Of a stretch of 64,000 nt of DNA, positions 7,857 to 16,176 are shown one piece after another; the stretch's first letter is position 1, and every line of letters begins with the position of its first letter. Below the pieces are notes generated by a model. The model was given only the letters and a program-made list of their open reading frames with translations. It ran no database searches and was not told the DNA's origin. This stretch comes from Desulfobacteraceae bacterium (GTDB lineage Bacteria; Desulfobacterota; Desulfobacteria; Desulfobacterales; Desulfosalsimonadaceae): positions 62,001-126,000 of the forward strand of contig JABZFM010000001.1 of the NCBI GenBank assembly GCA_014237465.1, in the 5' to 3' direction. A program made the translations under genes and the position numbers.

Positions 7857-10265
7857 ATGCAAAGAAGAATTAGAAAGGTAGCCGTGATCGGTTCAGGTAT
7901 TATGGGTGGCGGTATTGCAGCCCTTCTTGCCGGAGCCGGTGTGGAAGTCTTGCTTTTGGACATCGTTCCATTTGATTTGACCGATGACGAAAAAAAAGAC
8001 CCCAAAGCCAGAAACAGAATGGTTGAGACCGGTTTGAACGCGGCATTGAAGTCAAAACCGCCGTTGTTTTATGACAAAAAAAATGATGCGCCGATGATCT
8101 CCATCGGAAATCTGGATGACGATTTTGATAAACTGGCCGACTGTGACTGGATTGTTGAGGTGGTTGTTGAAAATCTGAAAATTAAACAACAGCTTTTCAA
8201 ACGGATCGAAGGGGTAAGAAAACCCGGATCCATCGTCAGCTCAAACACATCCGGTATTCCTTTAAAGGACATGTCTGCTGATTTGAATCAGGAAATGCGT
8301 CAGCATTTTCTCGGAACTCACTTTTTCAACCCGGTCCGCTACATGCATCTTCTCGAGATGATCCCCGGCGAAGAAACGCTTCCCGAAGTTCTTGAGTTTA
8401 TCGCAAACTATGGCGAAGTGATGCTGGGTAAAGGCATTGTGTGGGCCAAAGATACCCCCAACTTCGTGGGTAACCGTATCGGTATCCATGGTATCGGCAA
8501 AGCCATGCAGATTATGTTGGAAGACGGCCTGACCATTCCCGAAGTGGACGCGCTTTTCGGTGCTCCCATGGGCCGCCCGAAAACCGCTATTTTCAAAACA
8601 TCTGACTTAGTTGGCCTGGATACAATGACTCATGTGTCCACCAATACATATGATTTGTGTGTTGATGATGAAGAAAGGGATACGTTTATTGTTCCGGATT
8701 TTGTCAAAAAAATGGTCGAAAACAATCAGCTGGGCAACAAAACCAAAGGCGGTTTCTACAAAAAAGAACTGACCCCGGAATGGAAAACCCTCCGTAAGGT
8801 CATCAATCCGACCACCGGTGAATATGTAGATCTTGACAGACCTACTTTTCCCTGCATGGAGGCAGCCAAAAAATGTGAAACCACCGCTGAAAAACTTCAG
8901 GCAGTTGTTTACGGCGATGACAAAGGTGCTAAATACGCATGGAAAGTGTCTGTGGCCGGATTTATTTATTCCGCCAACCGTATTCCGGAGATTTCCGGCA
9001 CGGTTGTTGAAATCGACAATGCCATGAAATGGGGCTATAATTTTGAAATGGGCCCGTTTGAACAATGGGATGCCATTGGCGTTGAGAAATCAGTTGCCAA
9101 AATGGAAGCGGAAGGAATGGCGGTTCCGGAAAACGTTAAAAAAATGTTGGCATCCGGTGCGACCTCTTTCTATAAGCTGGAAGACGGCAAAAAAATGTAT
9201 TTTGATTTTGCTTCCGGCGGATACAAACCTATGCAGACCAGCGAAAAATCCATTGTTCTGGCGGATCTTCGCGCCAATAACAAAGTGGTTAAATCCGTGC
9301 CCTCCTGCTCATTGATCGATCTGGGAGACGGGGTATATAACATTGAATTCCATTCCAAGATGAATGCGCTCAACGGCGAGATGCTCGATTTCATGAAAGA
9401 GGCCGGTGAGTATGTTCTTGAAAACGGTGTGGGTCTGGTCATTGGTAATCAGGCAGGCGGCATGCCCGGTGCATTTTCAGCGGGCGGCGATCTGGCCTAT
9501 ATGCTAGGTCTTGCAAGAGCCGGCAAGTTTGATGAAATTGATACGTTTATTAAAGGTGTTCATGAAGGCATTATGGGCACCAAGTATTCACCGTATCCGG
9601 TGGTTGCCGCACCTTATGGCCTGGCATTGGGCGGTGGATGTGAAACCTGCCTGTCAGCAGACAGAATTGTTGCCCATACGGATCTGTTCATGGGTCTGGT
9701 TGAAATCGGCGCCGGTTTGGTTCCGGGAGGTTGCGGCATGATTCATCTATGGAGAAACTATATTGAATCCAAGCCGGGTGCCGGAAAAATTACGGACCTG
9801 GCGGGTTTCTTTATCCAGGCATTCATGTGTGTGGCTCAGGCGAAAGTTTCTTCATCAGCGGCAGATGCCCGCAAGAACGGATTCCTCAGACCCGCTGACC
9901 GGATTGTTGCCAATAAAGACAACCTGATCGGTGAAGCAAAGAAAGAAGTCTTAAAGATGGTGGATGACGGTTATGCACCGCCGAGAAAGAAAAAGATCCC
10001 CGTATTCGGGCGTGAAGCACACGGCATGCTGTGGGCGGAAATGAATAATATGAAATCCGGCGGCTACATCACCCCGCATATGGAATTTATTGCCAAGAAA
10101 GCGGCTGTCTGTATGGCCGGCGGCGATGTTCCCCAGGGAACGCTCGTGTCTGAAGATCATCTGATGAAGCTGGAAAGAGAAGCTTTTGTTGATTTGTGGC
10201 GCACCGAAAATACCCAGAAGATGGCTGAAAATATCATGAAGACAGGCAAGCCATTATTCCTTTAA
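7857..10265 (+). CDS. 3-hydroxyacyl-CoA dehydrogenase / enoyl-CoA hydratase fusion (FadN type)
   Basis: Bifunctional beta-oxidation enzyme. The NAD-binding Rossmann motif is at the extreme N-terminus (VAVIGSGIMGGGIA, residues 9-22), followed by the dehydrogenase catalytic region (LGTHFFNPVRYMHLLEMIPG, with the active His) and a duplicated C-terminal dehydrogenase domain to about residue 430. An enoyl-CoA hydratase/isomerase domain follows (about 480-690: FSAGGDLAYM, APYGLALGGGCE, GLVEIGAGLVPGGCG). This dehydrogenase-first order and the 802-residue length match Bacillus FadN (YusL) rather than E. coli FadB/FadJ. A strong AGGAGG precedes ATG 7857. The thiolase follows 36 bases downstream in the same operon. 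Confidence 0.93.
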   Translation: MQRRIRKVAVIGSGIMGGGIAALLAGAGVEVLLLDIVPFDLTDDEKKDPKARNRMVETGLNAALKSKPPLFYDKKNDAPMISIGNLDDDFDKLADCDWIVEVVVENLKIKQQLFKRIEGVRKPGSIVSSNTSGIPLKDMSADLNQEMRQHFLGTHFFNPVRYMHLLEMIPGEETLPEVLEFIANYGEVMLGKGIVWAKDTPNFVGNRIGIHGIGKAMQIMLEDGLTIPEVDALFGAPMGRPKTAIFKTSDLVGLDTMTHVSTNTYDLCVDDEERDTFIVPDFVKKMVENNQLGNKTKGGFYKKELTPEWKTLRKVINPTTGEYVDLDRPTFPCMEAAKKCETTAEKLQAVVYGDDKGAKYAWKVSVAGFIYSANRIPEISGTVVEIDNAMKWGYNFEMGPFEQWDAIGVEKSVAKMEAEGMAVPENVKKMLASGATSFYKLEDGKKMYFDFASGGYKPMQTSEKSIVLADLRANNKVVKSVPSCSLIDLGDGVYNIEFHSKMNALNGEMLDFMKEAGEYVLENGVGLVIGNQAGGMPGAFSAGGDLAYMLGLARAGKFDEIDTFIKGVHEGIMGTKYSPYPVVAAPYGLALGGGCETCLSADRIVAHTDLFMGLVEIGAGLVPGGCGMIHLWRNYIESKPGAGKITDLAGFFIQAFMCVAQAKVSSSAADARKNGFLRPADRIVANKDNLIGEAKKEVLKMVDDGYAPPRKKKIPVFGREAHGMLWAEMNNMKSGGYITPHMEFIAKKAAVCMAGGDVPQGTLVSEDHLMKLEREAFVDLWRTENTQKMAENIMKTGKPLFL

Positions 10266-10301
10266 TAAAACAATAATAGAAAATTCCAGGAGGAAATATC
10301 T

Positions 10302-11510
10302 ATGAGAGAAGCATATATTGTAAGTTCAGTCAGAACTCCCGGTTGCCGGAGGGGTAAAGGCGCTTTAGCCCAGACACGGCCGGAAGATCTGTTGGTCCAG
10401 GCTTTGAACGAGCTGATCGAGAGAACGCCGGGTGTGGAAAAAAAAGATGTTGAAGATTTGATGATCGGTTGCGCGTTTCCGGAAGCAGAACAGGGCTTGA
10501 ATATCGGTCGCGTTGCCGCACAGATGGCCGAGTTCCCGGATGATACCTGTGGTGCCACTGTCAACCGTTTCTGCTCTTCCGGTCTGGAAGGGATTACGCT
10601 TCAGGCCATGCGCATCAAGTCAGGCTGGAGTGATGTCGCTATCGGCGGTGGTGTGGAATCCATGTCTATCGTTCCCATGGGCGGCAATATGCCGCGCCCT
10701 CATCCGGAATGGTCAAAAAAGAACCCGGATGTTTATATTTCCATGGGCATCACAGCTGAAAACGTTGCCAATCGGTATAAAATTACCCGGGAAATGCAGG
10801 ATGAATTTGCCTATCATTCACAGATGAAGGCGTCTAACGCAAAAGCCAATAAACTGTATAAAGAAATCGTGCCCACTGAAGCGGTTAAGTATGTTGAGAA
10901 AAATGGTATTTGGGAGAAGGAAACATTTATCCAGGATTTTGATGATGGAATCCGTGAAACCACAACCATTGAAGGCCTGGCAAAACTTCGGGCGGTATTT
11001 GCAGCCACCGGCTCCGTGACCGCGGGAAATTCCTCCCAGACAACTGACGGCGCAGCCGTCAGCCTTGTGATGAGTGAAGAAGCCGTGAAAAAGTTCGATC
11101 TCAAACCGATTGCCAAACTTGTTGCATATACGGTTGCCGGATGCCGGGCTGATGAAATGGGTGTTGGTCCTGCTTACGCAGTTCCCAAACTGCTGAAAAT
11201 GGTTGATATGAAGGTGGAAGATATCCATCTTTGGGAGCTCAATGAAGCGTTTGCATCCCAGTGTATCTATGCCATGCAGCAGCTGGGTCTGTATGAGAAG
11301 AGAGAACTGTGGGAATCCACCAGTGACAAACGCATCATCAATGTCAATGGCGGTGCCATTGCTCTGGGCCATCCCCTGGGATGTACCGGTGCAAAACTCT
11401 GTGCCCAGATCATGAATGAAATGCGTGAACGCGGCGCCAAATACGCTGTCGAGTCCATGTGTATCGGCGGCGGCATGGGGGCGGCGGCATTGTTTGAACT
11501 GTGTGAATAA
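10302..11510 (+). CDS. Acetyl-CoA acyltransferase (3-ketoacyl-CoA thiolase, FadA type)
   Basis: Thiolase cleaving 3-ketoacyl-CoA to acetyl-CoA, the last step of beta-oxidation. The nucleophilic cysteine lies in NRFCSSGLEG (near residue 89), the catalytic His in GGAIALGHPLGCTGA, and the second Cys in ESMCIGGGMGAA. The length of 402 residues is standard. AGGAGG is positioned before ATG 10302. With the upstream fusion gene it forms a FadN-FadA pair, and no acyl-CoA dehydrogenase is in the operon. A strong terminator follows at 11543. Confidence 0.94.
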   Translation: MREAYIVSSVRTPGCRRGKGALAQTRPEDLLVQALNELIERTPGVEKKDVEDLMIGCAFPEAEQGLNIGRVAAQMAEFPDDTCGATVNRFCSSGLEGITLQAMRIKSGWSDVAIGGGVESMSIVPMGGNMPRPHPEWSKKNPDVYISMGITAENVANRYKITREMQDEFAYHSQMKASNAKANKLYKEIVPTEAVKYVEKNGIWEKETFIQDFDDGIRETTTIEGLAKLRAVFAATGSVTAGNSSQTTDGAAVSLVMSEEAVKKFDLKPIAKLVAYTVAGCRADEMGVGPAYAVPKLLKMVDMKVEDIHLWELNEAFASQCIYAMQQLGLYEKRELWESTSDKRIINVNGGAIALGHPLGCTGAKLCAQIMNEMRERGAKYAVESMCIGGGMGAAALFELCE

Positions 11511-11536
11511 TTTTTTTTCAAAAAATTATGTATAAT

Positions 11537-11569
11537 AAAAAAGGCTGCCCTTTGGGGCAGCCTTTTTTT
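11537..11569 (+). terminator. Rho-independent terminator of the fad operon
   Basis: Stem GGCTGCCC (11543-11550) / GGGCAGCC (11555-11562), then seven T. The A-run on the left makes it potentially bidirectional. The identical stem recurs at 26368-26387 after serC. Confidence 0.9.
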
Positions 11570-11649
11570 ATGGCTGCGAAAAAGTCCAACTCCTGCGTTG
11601 CACTGCATCCTTCGTCACTCAATGTACGGTTGGCAGCCTTTTTTATGCG
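11570..11649. repeat. Partial copy of the dispersed palindromic repeat
   Basis: The sequence from ATGGCTGCGAAAAAGTCC through CATCCTTCGTCACTC closely matches the left half of the 951-1075 element. It abuts the fad terminator directly. The right half is degenerate. Confidence 0.5.
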
Positions 11650-11657
11650 ACCACAGG

Positions 11658-11954
11658 CTACTTCCTCAGTAGTCGAAGTGATTTTAAAATATGTTTTTCA
11701 TCCATTAGTTTGTCATTAGCATATTTATATAAAATACTTGAAATAAATGTCTGATATGGCAGGCCTTCTTCTTGAGCTTTTCGTTTGATGGATTCTAAGG
11801 TTTGGTTATTTAAGCGAAGAGTAATTCTATTTTTCTCATTTGCTTTTGAGATGATTTTTGTAACCCTTTGCTGTATTTTCGTCGATGCTTTTACAAAGTG
11901 TTCAGCATTCTTCTCAATTTCTTTTTCAAAACTATCTAATTTTATATCGTTCAT
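11658..11954 (-). CDS. Ribbon-helix-helix (CopG/BrnA-like) antitoxin
   Basis: Small basic protein with a C-terminal ribbon-helix-helix pattern: ITLRLNNQTLESIKRKAQEEGLPYQTFISSIL (spread over residues 43-75) has a beta strand followed by two helices. Such proteins neutralise their toxin and bind their own promoter. The gene overlaps the end of the upstream toxin gene by four bases, so the order is toxin then antitoxin. It ends close to a repeat fragment. The family is assigned from pattern, not alignment. Confidence 0.7.
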   Translation of the reverse strand: MNDIKLDSFEKEIEKNAEHFVKASTKIQQRVTKIISKANEKNRITLRLNNQTLESIKRKAQEEGLPYQTFISSILYKYANDKLMDEKHILKSLRLLRK

Positions 11955-12214
11955 AATAAATCACCATATATTTTATTAAATTTTCTACTTGGATATGCTG
12001 TCTTTAAAATAATATTCTCACTATCATCAATTATAAATGGTACAGCATAAATATAATCATACAAACTAATAATGAATATCAATTGGTCTTTCCTGTTTGG
12101 ATTTTCTAAAATATCTAAATACTCTTTTCGCAAGATAATTTCAGAAATTTCATCAAAGGAAATATCCCTTTCTATAGTCAATTTATTATTCTTATCTTCA
12201 TTCCAGTAAATCAT
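11951..12214 (-). CDS. BrnT-like toxin of a type II toxin-antitoxin pair
   Basis: Protein of 87 residues encoded just upstream of, and overlapping, a ribbon-helix-helix antitoxin gene. The pattern IYWNEDKNNKL at the N-terminus, ERDISFDEISEII, and a central IFIISLYDYIYAVPF strand region resemble BrnT/DUF4258-type RNase toxins. No catalytic residues can be assigned with certainty. The start is ATG 12214. No ribosome site is visible, and the predicted promoter places transcription initiation at the start codon itself (see the promoter at 12221-12249). Confidence 0.65.
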   Translation of the reverse strand: MIYWNEDKNNKLTIERDISFDEISEIILRKEYLDILENPNRKDQLIFIISLYDYIYAVPFIIDDSENIILKTAYPSRKFNKIYGDLL

Positions 12215-12220
12215 AGTTAA

Positions 12221-12249
12221 ATATTACACCATTAGATGCACATTGTCAA
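12221..12249 (-). promoter_or_regulatory. Consensus sigma-70 promoter with leaderless start, TA pair 2
   Basis: On the minus strand TTGACA (12244-12249), a 17-base spacer, and TAATAT (12221-12226), then only six bases before ATG 12214. The transcript would begin at or next to the start codon. Confidence 0.65.
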
Positions 12250-12522
12250 TTTTTTTGTGCTTAAACACCAAATCCTGAGTGAATCTATCGCTTGATTAAA
12301 GATGGCCCGAAACCCATCTGATGGTGCAGAAAAAAAGGTGATCTCCGCAGTGTTTTCGTTTATAAATTCAAAATAAAGAGCACGCGATATTTGCTTGGAG
12401 AGAGCATCTTTGGCCGCATTCATGTCGTAACGGCTTTGCAGGTTTATCCAATGCGGATCATCACGAAGAATTTGCGAGCCTTGCCAATTTTTATAAGAAT
12501 GGGGGCGCTTTTTTCTGTCCAC
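12232..12522 (-). pseudogene. Doubtful open frame containing a repeat fragment
   Basis: A 96-codon frame whose first 25 or so codons derive from the right half of the dispersed repeat (12457-12493). The remainder (ISRALYFEFINENTAEITFF) looks partly coding but matches nothing I recognise. There is no ribosome site. It is either a gene remnant disrupted by the repeat or chance. It also overlaps the promoter of TA pair 2. Confidence 0.25.
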
Positions 12523-12599
12523 TGTCCATTAAGGACTCAGTGGATTTTCAAAAAAATAATATCCTGATTTCTCATTGACAGATTCGTCTGGTTGCGAGG

Positions 12600-12643
12600 C
12601 ATCCAGGATGAAGCCGTAGTGTGCTACTGCGATTCCTGGATAA
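12600..12643. repeat. Degenerate intergenic motif shared with 30690-30735
   Basis: GGATGAAGCCGTAGTGTGCT here and GGCTGAAGACGTAGTGCGCT near 30704 align without gaps and continue similarly for about 20 more bases. Both lie in non-coding DNA. Confidence 0.35.
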
Positions 12644-12684
12644 CAAAGCAAAGGGGCAAATCGGGCATGAGAAAATTGAGAAAA

Positions 12685-14472
12685 TTAATCGATTGCGTTG
12701 AACCTACACGCCTCATAACAACTCATGCATTTGATGCATTTATCTCTATTAATTTCAGCCACCTCTTTTTTCTGCCAGGTGATGGCCTCCGCCGGACAGG
12801 CCTTAAAGCAGAGCCCGCATTTTTTGCAAAGATCCGGATCGATTTTAAAATGCAGCAGCGCCACGCAACGTTTAGCCGGGCATCTTTTTTCAATAATATG
12901 GGCGTAATACTCATCCTTAAAATATCTTAAAGTGGACAGTACCGGATTCGGGGCCGTCTGTCCGAGTCCGCACAGGGAAGAATTTTTAATGACTTCAGAT
13001 AGTTTTTCCAGTTTTTGAATGTCTTCGGGTTCTCCGTTTCCCTGACAGATTTTTTCAATTATTTCCAGTAAACGCCGGGTACCTTCACGGCACGGGATGC
13101 ATTTTCCGCAGGATTCATCCTGGATAAAATCCATAAAAAAGCGGGCCATATCCACCATGCAGGTCTTCTCGTCCATGACAATCACGCCGCCGGACCCCAT
13201 AATGGCCCCGACTTTTGCAATTTCTTCATAATCGATGGGGGTGTCCAGGCATTGCGCTGGTATGCAGCCGCCCGAAGGCCCCCCGAGTTGGACGGCCTTG
13301 AATTTCCTTTTATTCGGGATACCGCCGCCGATGTCATAAATCATCTGATGAAGGGTAATTCCCATGGGGATTTCCACCAGGCCGATGTTGTTCACCGCCC
13401 CGGTAAGGGCAAACACTTTGGTGCCTTTGCTGGTTTCAGTGCCGATCCCGGCAAACCACTTGCCGCCGTTTAAAATGATCTGCGGGATGTTTGCAAGGGT
13501 TTCCACATTGTTTAAAACCGTGGGTTTTTCCCATAACCCCTTATTGGCAGGAAAAGGCGGCCGGGGCCGCGGCATGCCGCGTTTGCCCTCAATGGAACGC
13601 ATGAGTGCGGTTTCCTCTCCGCATACAAATGCGCCGGCTCCCTGATAGACTTCAATATCAAAGTCAAATCCGCTTTCCAGGATGTTGTTCCCTAACAGGC
13701 CGTAATCACGTGCCTGTTTAATCGCAACATCCAGCCGGTGCAGCGCCAGCGGATATTCGCTTCGGCAATAGATATATCCCTTGTTTGCATTGATGGCCCG
13801 TGCCGCGACAATCATTCCTTCCAGAACCGAATGGGGATCAGCCTCTAAGATGCTGCGATCCATGAACGCACCGGGGTCTCCCTCATCTGCATTGCAGAGC
13901 ACATATTTGATATCACCGGGCGACTTGCCGGCAAATTCCCATTTCAATCCGGTCGGGAATCCGGCGCCCCCTCGGCCCCTGAGCCCTGAAATTTTTATTT
14001 CAGATATGATCTGCTCCGGCGACATTTCCGTCAGCGCCTTGGCAGCCCCAAAATACCCGTCCCTGGCAATATATTCATCAATGACTTCGGGATCAATCAT
14101 CCCCTTGTTGCGCATGACCCAGAATTTCTGGTGGGCAAAAAATGGAATGTCATTCATATTCGGTATGGTTTCTTTGGATGCCGGTTCAACATATTGAAGC
14201 CGTTTGACCGGACGGCCTTTCAGAAAATGCTCTTCCACAAGCTCCGGTACATCTTTGACGGTCAACTTCTGGTAAAAGATACCTTCCGGCTGTACCAGCA
14301 TGACGGGACCGACTGCACAGAATCCGTTGCAGCCGGTTTCAATGACTTTAACTTCCCGGGCAAGGTGGGTGTGTTTGAGTTCTTCTTCAAGCGCATCCTG
14401 AAATTTCCGGCTTCCGGTTGCCTGGCATCCTGAACCGCCGCACAGCATTAATTGGAGTCGGGTTTTTTCCAT
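12685..14472 (-). CDS. NADH-dehydrogenase/diaphorase subunit NuoF/HndC-like with C-terminal ferredoxin domain
   Basis: FMN- and NAD(H)-binding flavoprotein subunit found in bifurcating hydrogenases and formate dehydrogenases. Domains in order: thioredoxin-like [2Fe-2S] (residues 1-95; CGGSGCQATG and ETGCNGFCAVGP), the NuoF FMN/NAD domain (about 150-430; GLRGRGGAGFPTGLKW, CNADEGDPGAFMDR, GAGAFVCGEETALM), SLBB, the [4Fe-4S] domain ESCGKCIPCREG, and a C-terminal 2x[4Fe-4S] ferredoxin (CKKCGLCFKACP and CIKCMSCYEACR). The 595-residue length matches HndC. The NuoE-like gene lies 42 bases upstream. No catalytic hydrogenase gene follows. A partner could be the FdhA encoded 8 kb away. Confidence 0.92.
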   Translation of the reverse strand: MEKTRLQLMLCGGSGCQATGSRKFQDALEEELKHTHLAREVKVIETGCNGFCAVGPVMLVQPEGIFYQKLTVKDVPELVEEHFLKGRPVKRLQYVEPASKETIPNMNDIPFFAHQKFWVMRNKGMIDPEVIDEYIARDGYFGAAKALTEMSPEQIISEIKISGLRGRGGAGFPTGLKWEFAGKSPGDIKYVLCNADEGDPGAFMDRSILEADPHSVLEGMIVAARAINANKGYIYCRSEYPLALHRLDVAIKQARDYGLLGNNILESGFDFDIEVYQGAGAFVCGEETALMRSIEGKRGMPRPRPPFPANKGLWEKPTVLNNVETLANIPQIILNGGKWFAGIGTETSKGTKVFALTGAVNNIGLVEIPMGITLHQMIYDIGGGIPNKRKFKAVQLGGPSGGCIPAQCLDTPIDYEEIAKVGAIMGSGGVIVMDEKTCMVDMARFFMDFIQDESCGKCIPCREGTRRLLEIIEKICQGNGEPEDIQKLEKLSEVIKNSSLCGLGQTAPNPVLSTLRYFKDEYYAHIIEKRCPAKRCVALLHFKIDPDLCKKCGLCFKACPAEAITWQKKEVAEINRDKCIKCMSCYEACRFNAID

Positions 14473-14514
14473 TTTGGTTGTCCTGGTTATTAAACGATCA
14501 ACAAGTGTGATCCG

Positions 14515-15009
14515 TTATTCGTAATGTTCAAGAAGCGATTTTACCTGGCTGGCTGAAACACTGCCGTGGGTATCCTGATCCACCACCACTACCGGTGCCA
14601 GGCCGCAGGCCCCCAGGCACCGGACCGCTTCCAGTGAAAAGCGGCGATCGGAAGTGGTTTCGCCTTCTTTCAGTTTAAATTCGTTGGAAATACGGGTCAT
14701 GACTTCTTTTATGCCTTTGACATAACAGGCAGTTCCGAGACATGCTTTGATGGTATGCCGGCCTTTGGGTATTAAAGAGAACAGGGAGTAAAACGTTACC
14801 ACTCCGAGAACTTCACTTCGGGGAAGATTCAGACCATAGCTGATATAATCAATGAGCACCATCGGAAGATATCCGACAATATCCTGGCAAAGCCTGAGAA
14901 CGGGAATCACGGCGCCATTTGTTTTATAATGGGCAGCTATAATCCCATCAATTTCAGGAATCATTTCAGATGAGATATCCGGGTGGTTTAACTGCGTAGG
15001 AGTCGGCAT
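14515..15009 (-). CDS. NuoE/HndA-like [2Fe-2S] subunit
   Basis: Thioredoxin-like [2Fe-2S] protein, the usual small partner of the NuoF-type subunit in a soluble diaphorase. The cluster ligands are in CLGTACYVKG (Cys pair, near residue 90) and CLGACGLAP (near residue 131). The start is ATG 15009 with GGGAGG six bases upstream. ATG 15012 is adjacent and would be too close to that site. It is transcribed with the NuoF-like gene and diverges from the hydrogenase-sensor operon at 15407. Confidence 0.9.
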   Translation of the reverse strand: MPTPTQLNHPDISSEMIPEIDGIIAAHYKTNGAVIPVLRLCQDIVGYLPMVLIDYISYGLNLPRSEVLGVVTFYSLFSLIPKGRHTIKACLGTACYVKGIKEVMTRISNEFKLKEGETTSDRRFSLEAVRCLGACGLAPVVVVDQDTHGSVSASQVKSLLEHYE

Positions 15010-15228
15010 CATGGTCCTCCCTTGCACAATTTTAAGGATATTCGGCAGCGGCTACTTTGCTAAATGTTTCATCATAAAGGTAAAATGTCAATGCGGATTC
15101 GGTATCTACCTTAGTAAGGCCGGTCACGCAAACAGCTGATGCAGCTGAAAATAAAGAATCGATAATGATACCAATTCCATTTTTAGTGACTTTATGCATT
15201 ACACATGTCTGCTTAAAACAACATTTGA
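15010..15228. other. Intergenic between divergent redox operons
   Basis: A 67-codon minus-strand frame (15032-15235) has no ribosome site or family resemblance, and it would overlap the promoter. I regard it as non-coding. Confidence 0.4.
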
Positions 15229-15257
15229 TTGACACTGTGCTGGATTTATTATATTTT
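15229..15257 (+). promoter_or_regulatory. Candidate promoter of the hydrogenase-sensor operon
   Basis: TTGACA (15229-15234), 17 bases, TATTTT (15252-15257). The 5' leader to ATG 15407 would be about 145 bases. Confidence 0.5.
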
Positions 15258-15406
15258 ATCAGTTAATATTACAACTTCTCACCTGATTTCTCTTCCTCTT
15301 TTTTTGTCAGTCAGTTATTGATTTGGGATCGCTTTGGGATAAATTTTGGTGGTTCATAAAGGTATAGACAACGGCAAAACTTTAAAAAGGAATCCGACAA
15401 CGACCG

Positions 15407-15760
15407 ATGAAACTATCAATGTTAGCTGAAACACTCGAAGCATCTTTTCTCAATGGAGAAGACCGACCCGATATTGAGATTGATAAAGCCGGCGCAAGTG
15501 ACCTGATGAGTGATATTCTGGCTGCTTTATCAGAGCGCGGTGTGTTGCTGACCGGCTTGACAACTATTCAGGCTGTAAAAACAGCTGTAATATCAGGGGT
15601 CACTGCCATTGTTTTTGTCCGTAATAAAACGCCGGAACCGGATGTTGTGGCGCTGGCTGAAATGCACGGTATTCCGCTCCTGTCAACTCCCTGTTCCATG
15701 TTCGTTTCCTGCGGCCGTTTATATAGCGTCGGTTTGACCGGTCTTAACGGGTCGCGTTGA
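15407..15760 (+). CDS. DRTGG-domain protein (hydrogenase-cluster type), copy 1
   Basis: Small cytosolic protein of 117 residues. The pattern GVLLTGLTTIQAVKTAVISGVTAIVFVRNK followed by VVALAEMHGIPLLSTPCSMF is that of the DRTGG domain also found in HPr-kinase-like proteins. Such genes commonly accompany [FeFe]-hydrogenase sensory modules in clostridia and sulfate reducers. Their function is unknown, though ligand sensing is likely. A second copy lies at 17383. First gene of the plus-strand operon. Confidence 0.7.
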   Translation: MKLSMLAETLEASFLNGEDRPDIEIDKAGASDLMSDILAALSERGVLLTGLTTIQAVKTAVISGVTAIVFVRNKTPEPDVVALAEMHGIPLLSTPCSMFVSCGRLYSVGLTGLNGSR

Positions 15761-15888
15761 GGCTGATCTGAAACCCGGTTGTTGTTTATTGACAAGTGAT
15801 TCGGCATAGAGCGGGATTTTTGCTTCATTTTTTAGCTTCAATCCCGTGATTCATGATGTCTCTACAAAATTCTTTTTAAGGGCAGGCC

Positions 15889-16176
15889 ATGTCATCTTTA
15901 AAAAAATGTTTTAATATTCGGAGCAGAGACTTTATTCATGCCGGTGAAGCATCCATTACGGTTCAGCAGCTTCTCAAGCAGATGCGGTTTGATTCCGCCT
16001 TGATTCGTCGGATTGCCATCTGCGGCTATGAAGGTGAAATGAATGTGGTCATGCATGGTGGTGATGGTCTGTATTGTGTTGAAATAAAGACTGATAAGAT
16101 TATGCTGGATATTTCAGATAAGGGGCGGTCAGTTCATCAATTTCGATTATTGAACCATGCATGGAAGACAATCTGA
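15889..16176 (+). CDS. Truncated anti-sigma-factor-like (RsbW-type) ATPase
   Basis: Protein of 95 residues corresponding to the first two thirds of a serine-kinase/anti-sigma GHKL ATPase. The N-box region YEGEMNVVMHG (near residue 48) and LDISDKG (G1 box, near 78) are visible. The following glycine-rich lid and G2 box that complete the ATP site in the family are absent. The last residues after DKG do not resemble the family, and the frame closes inside the next gene (16-base overlap). A deletion has probably joined this gene to the hydrogenase-like gene downstream. It may be non-functional. Confidence 0.6.
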   Translation: MSSLKKCFNIRSRDFIHAGEASITVQQLLKQMRFDSALIRRIAICGYEGEMNVVMHGGDGLYCVEIKTDKIMLDISDKGRSVHQFRLLNHAWKTI

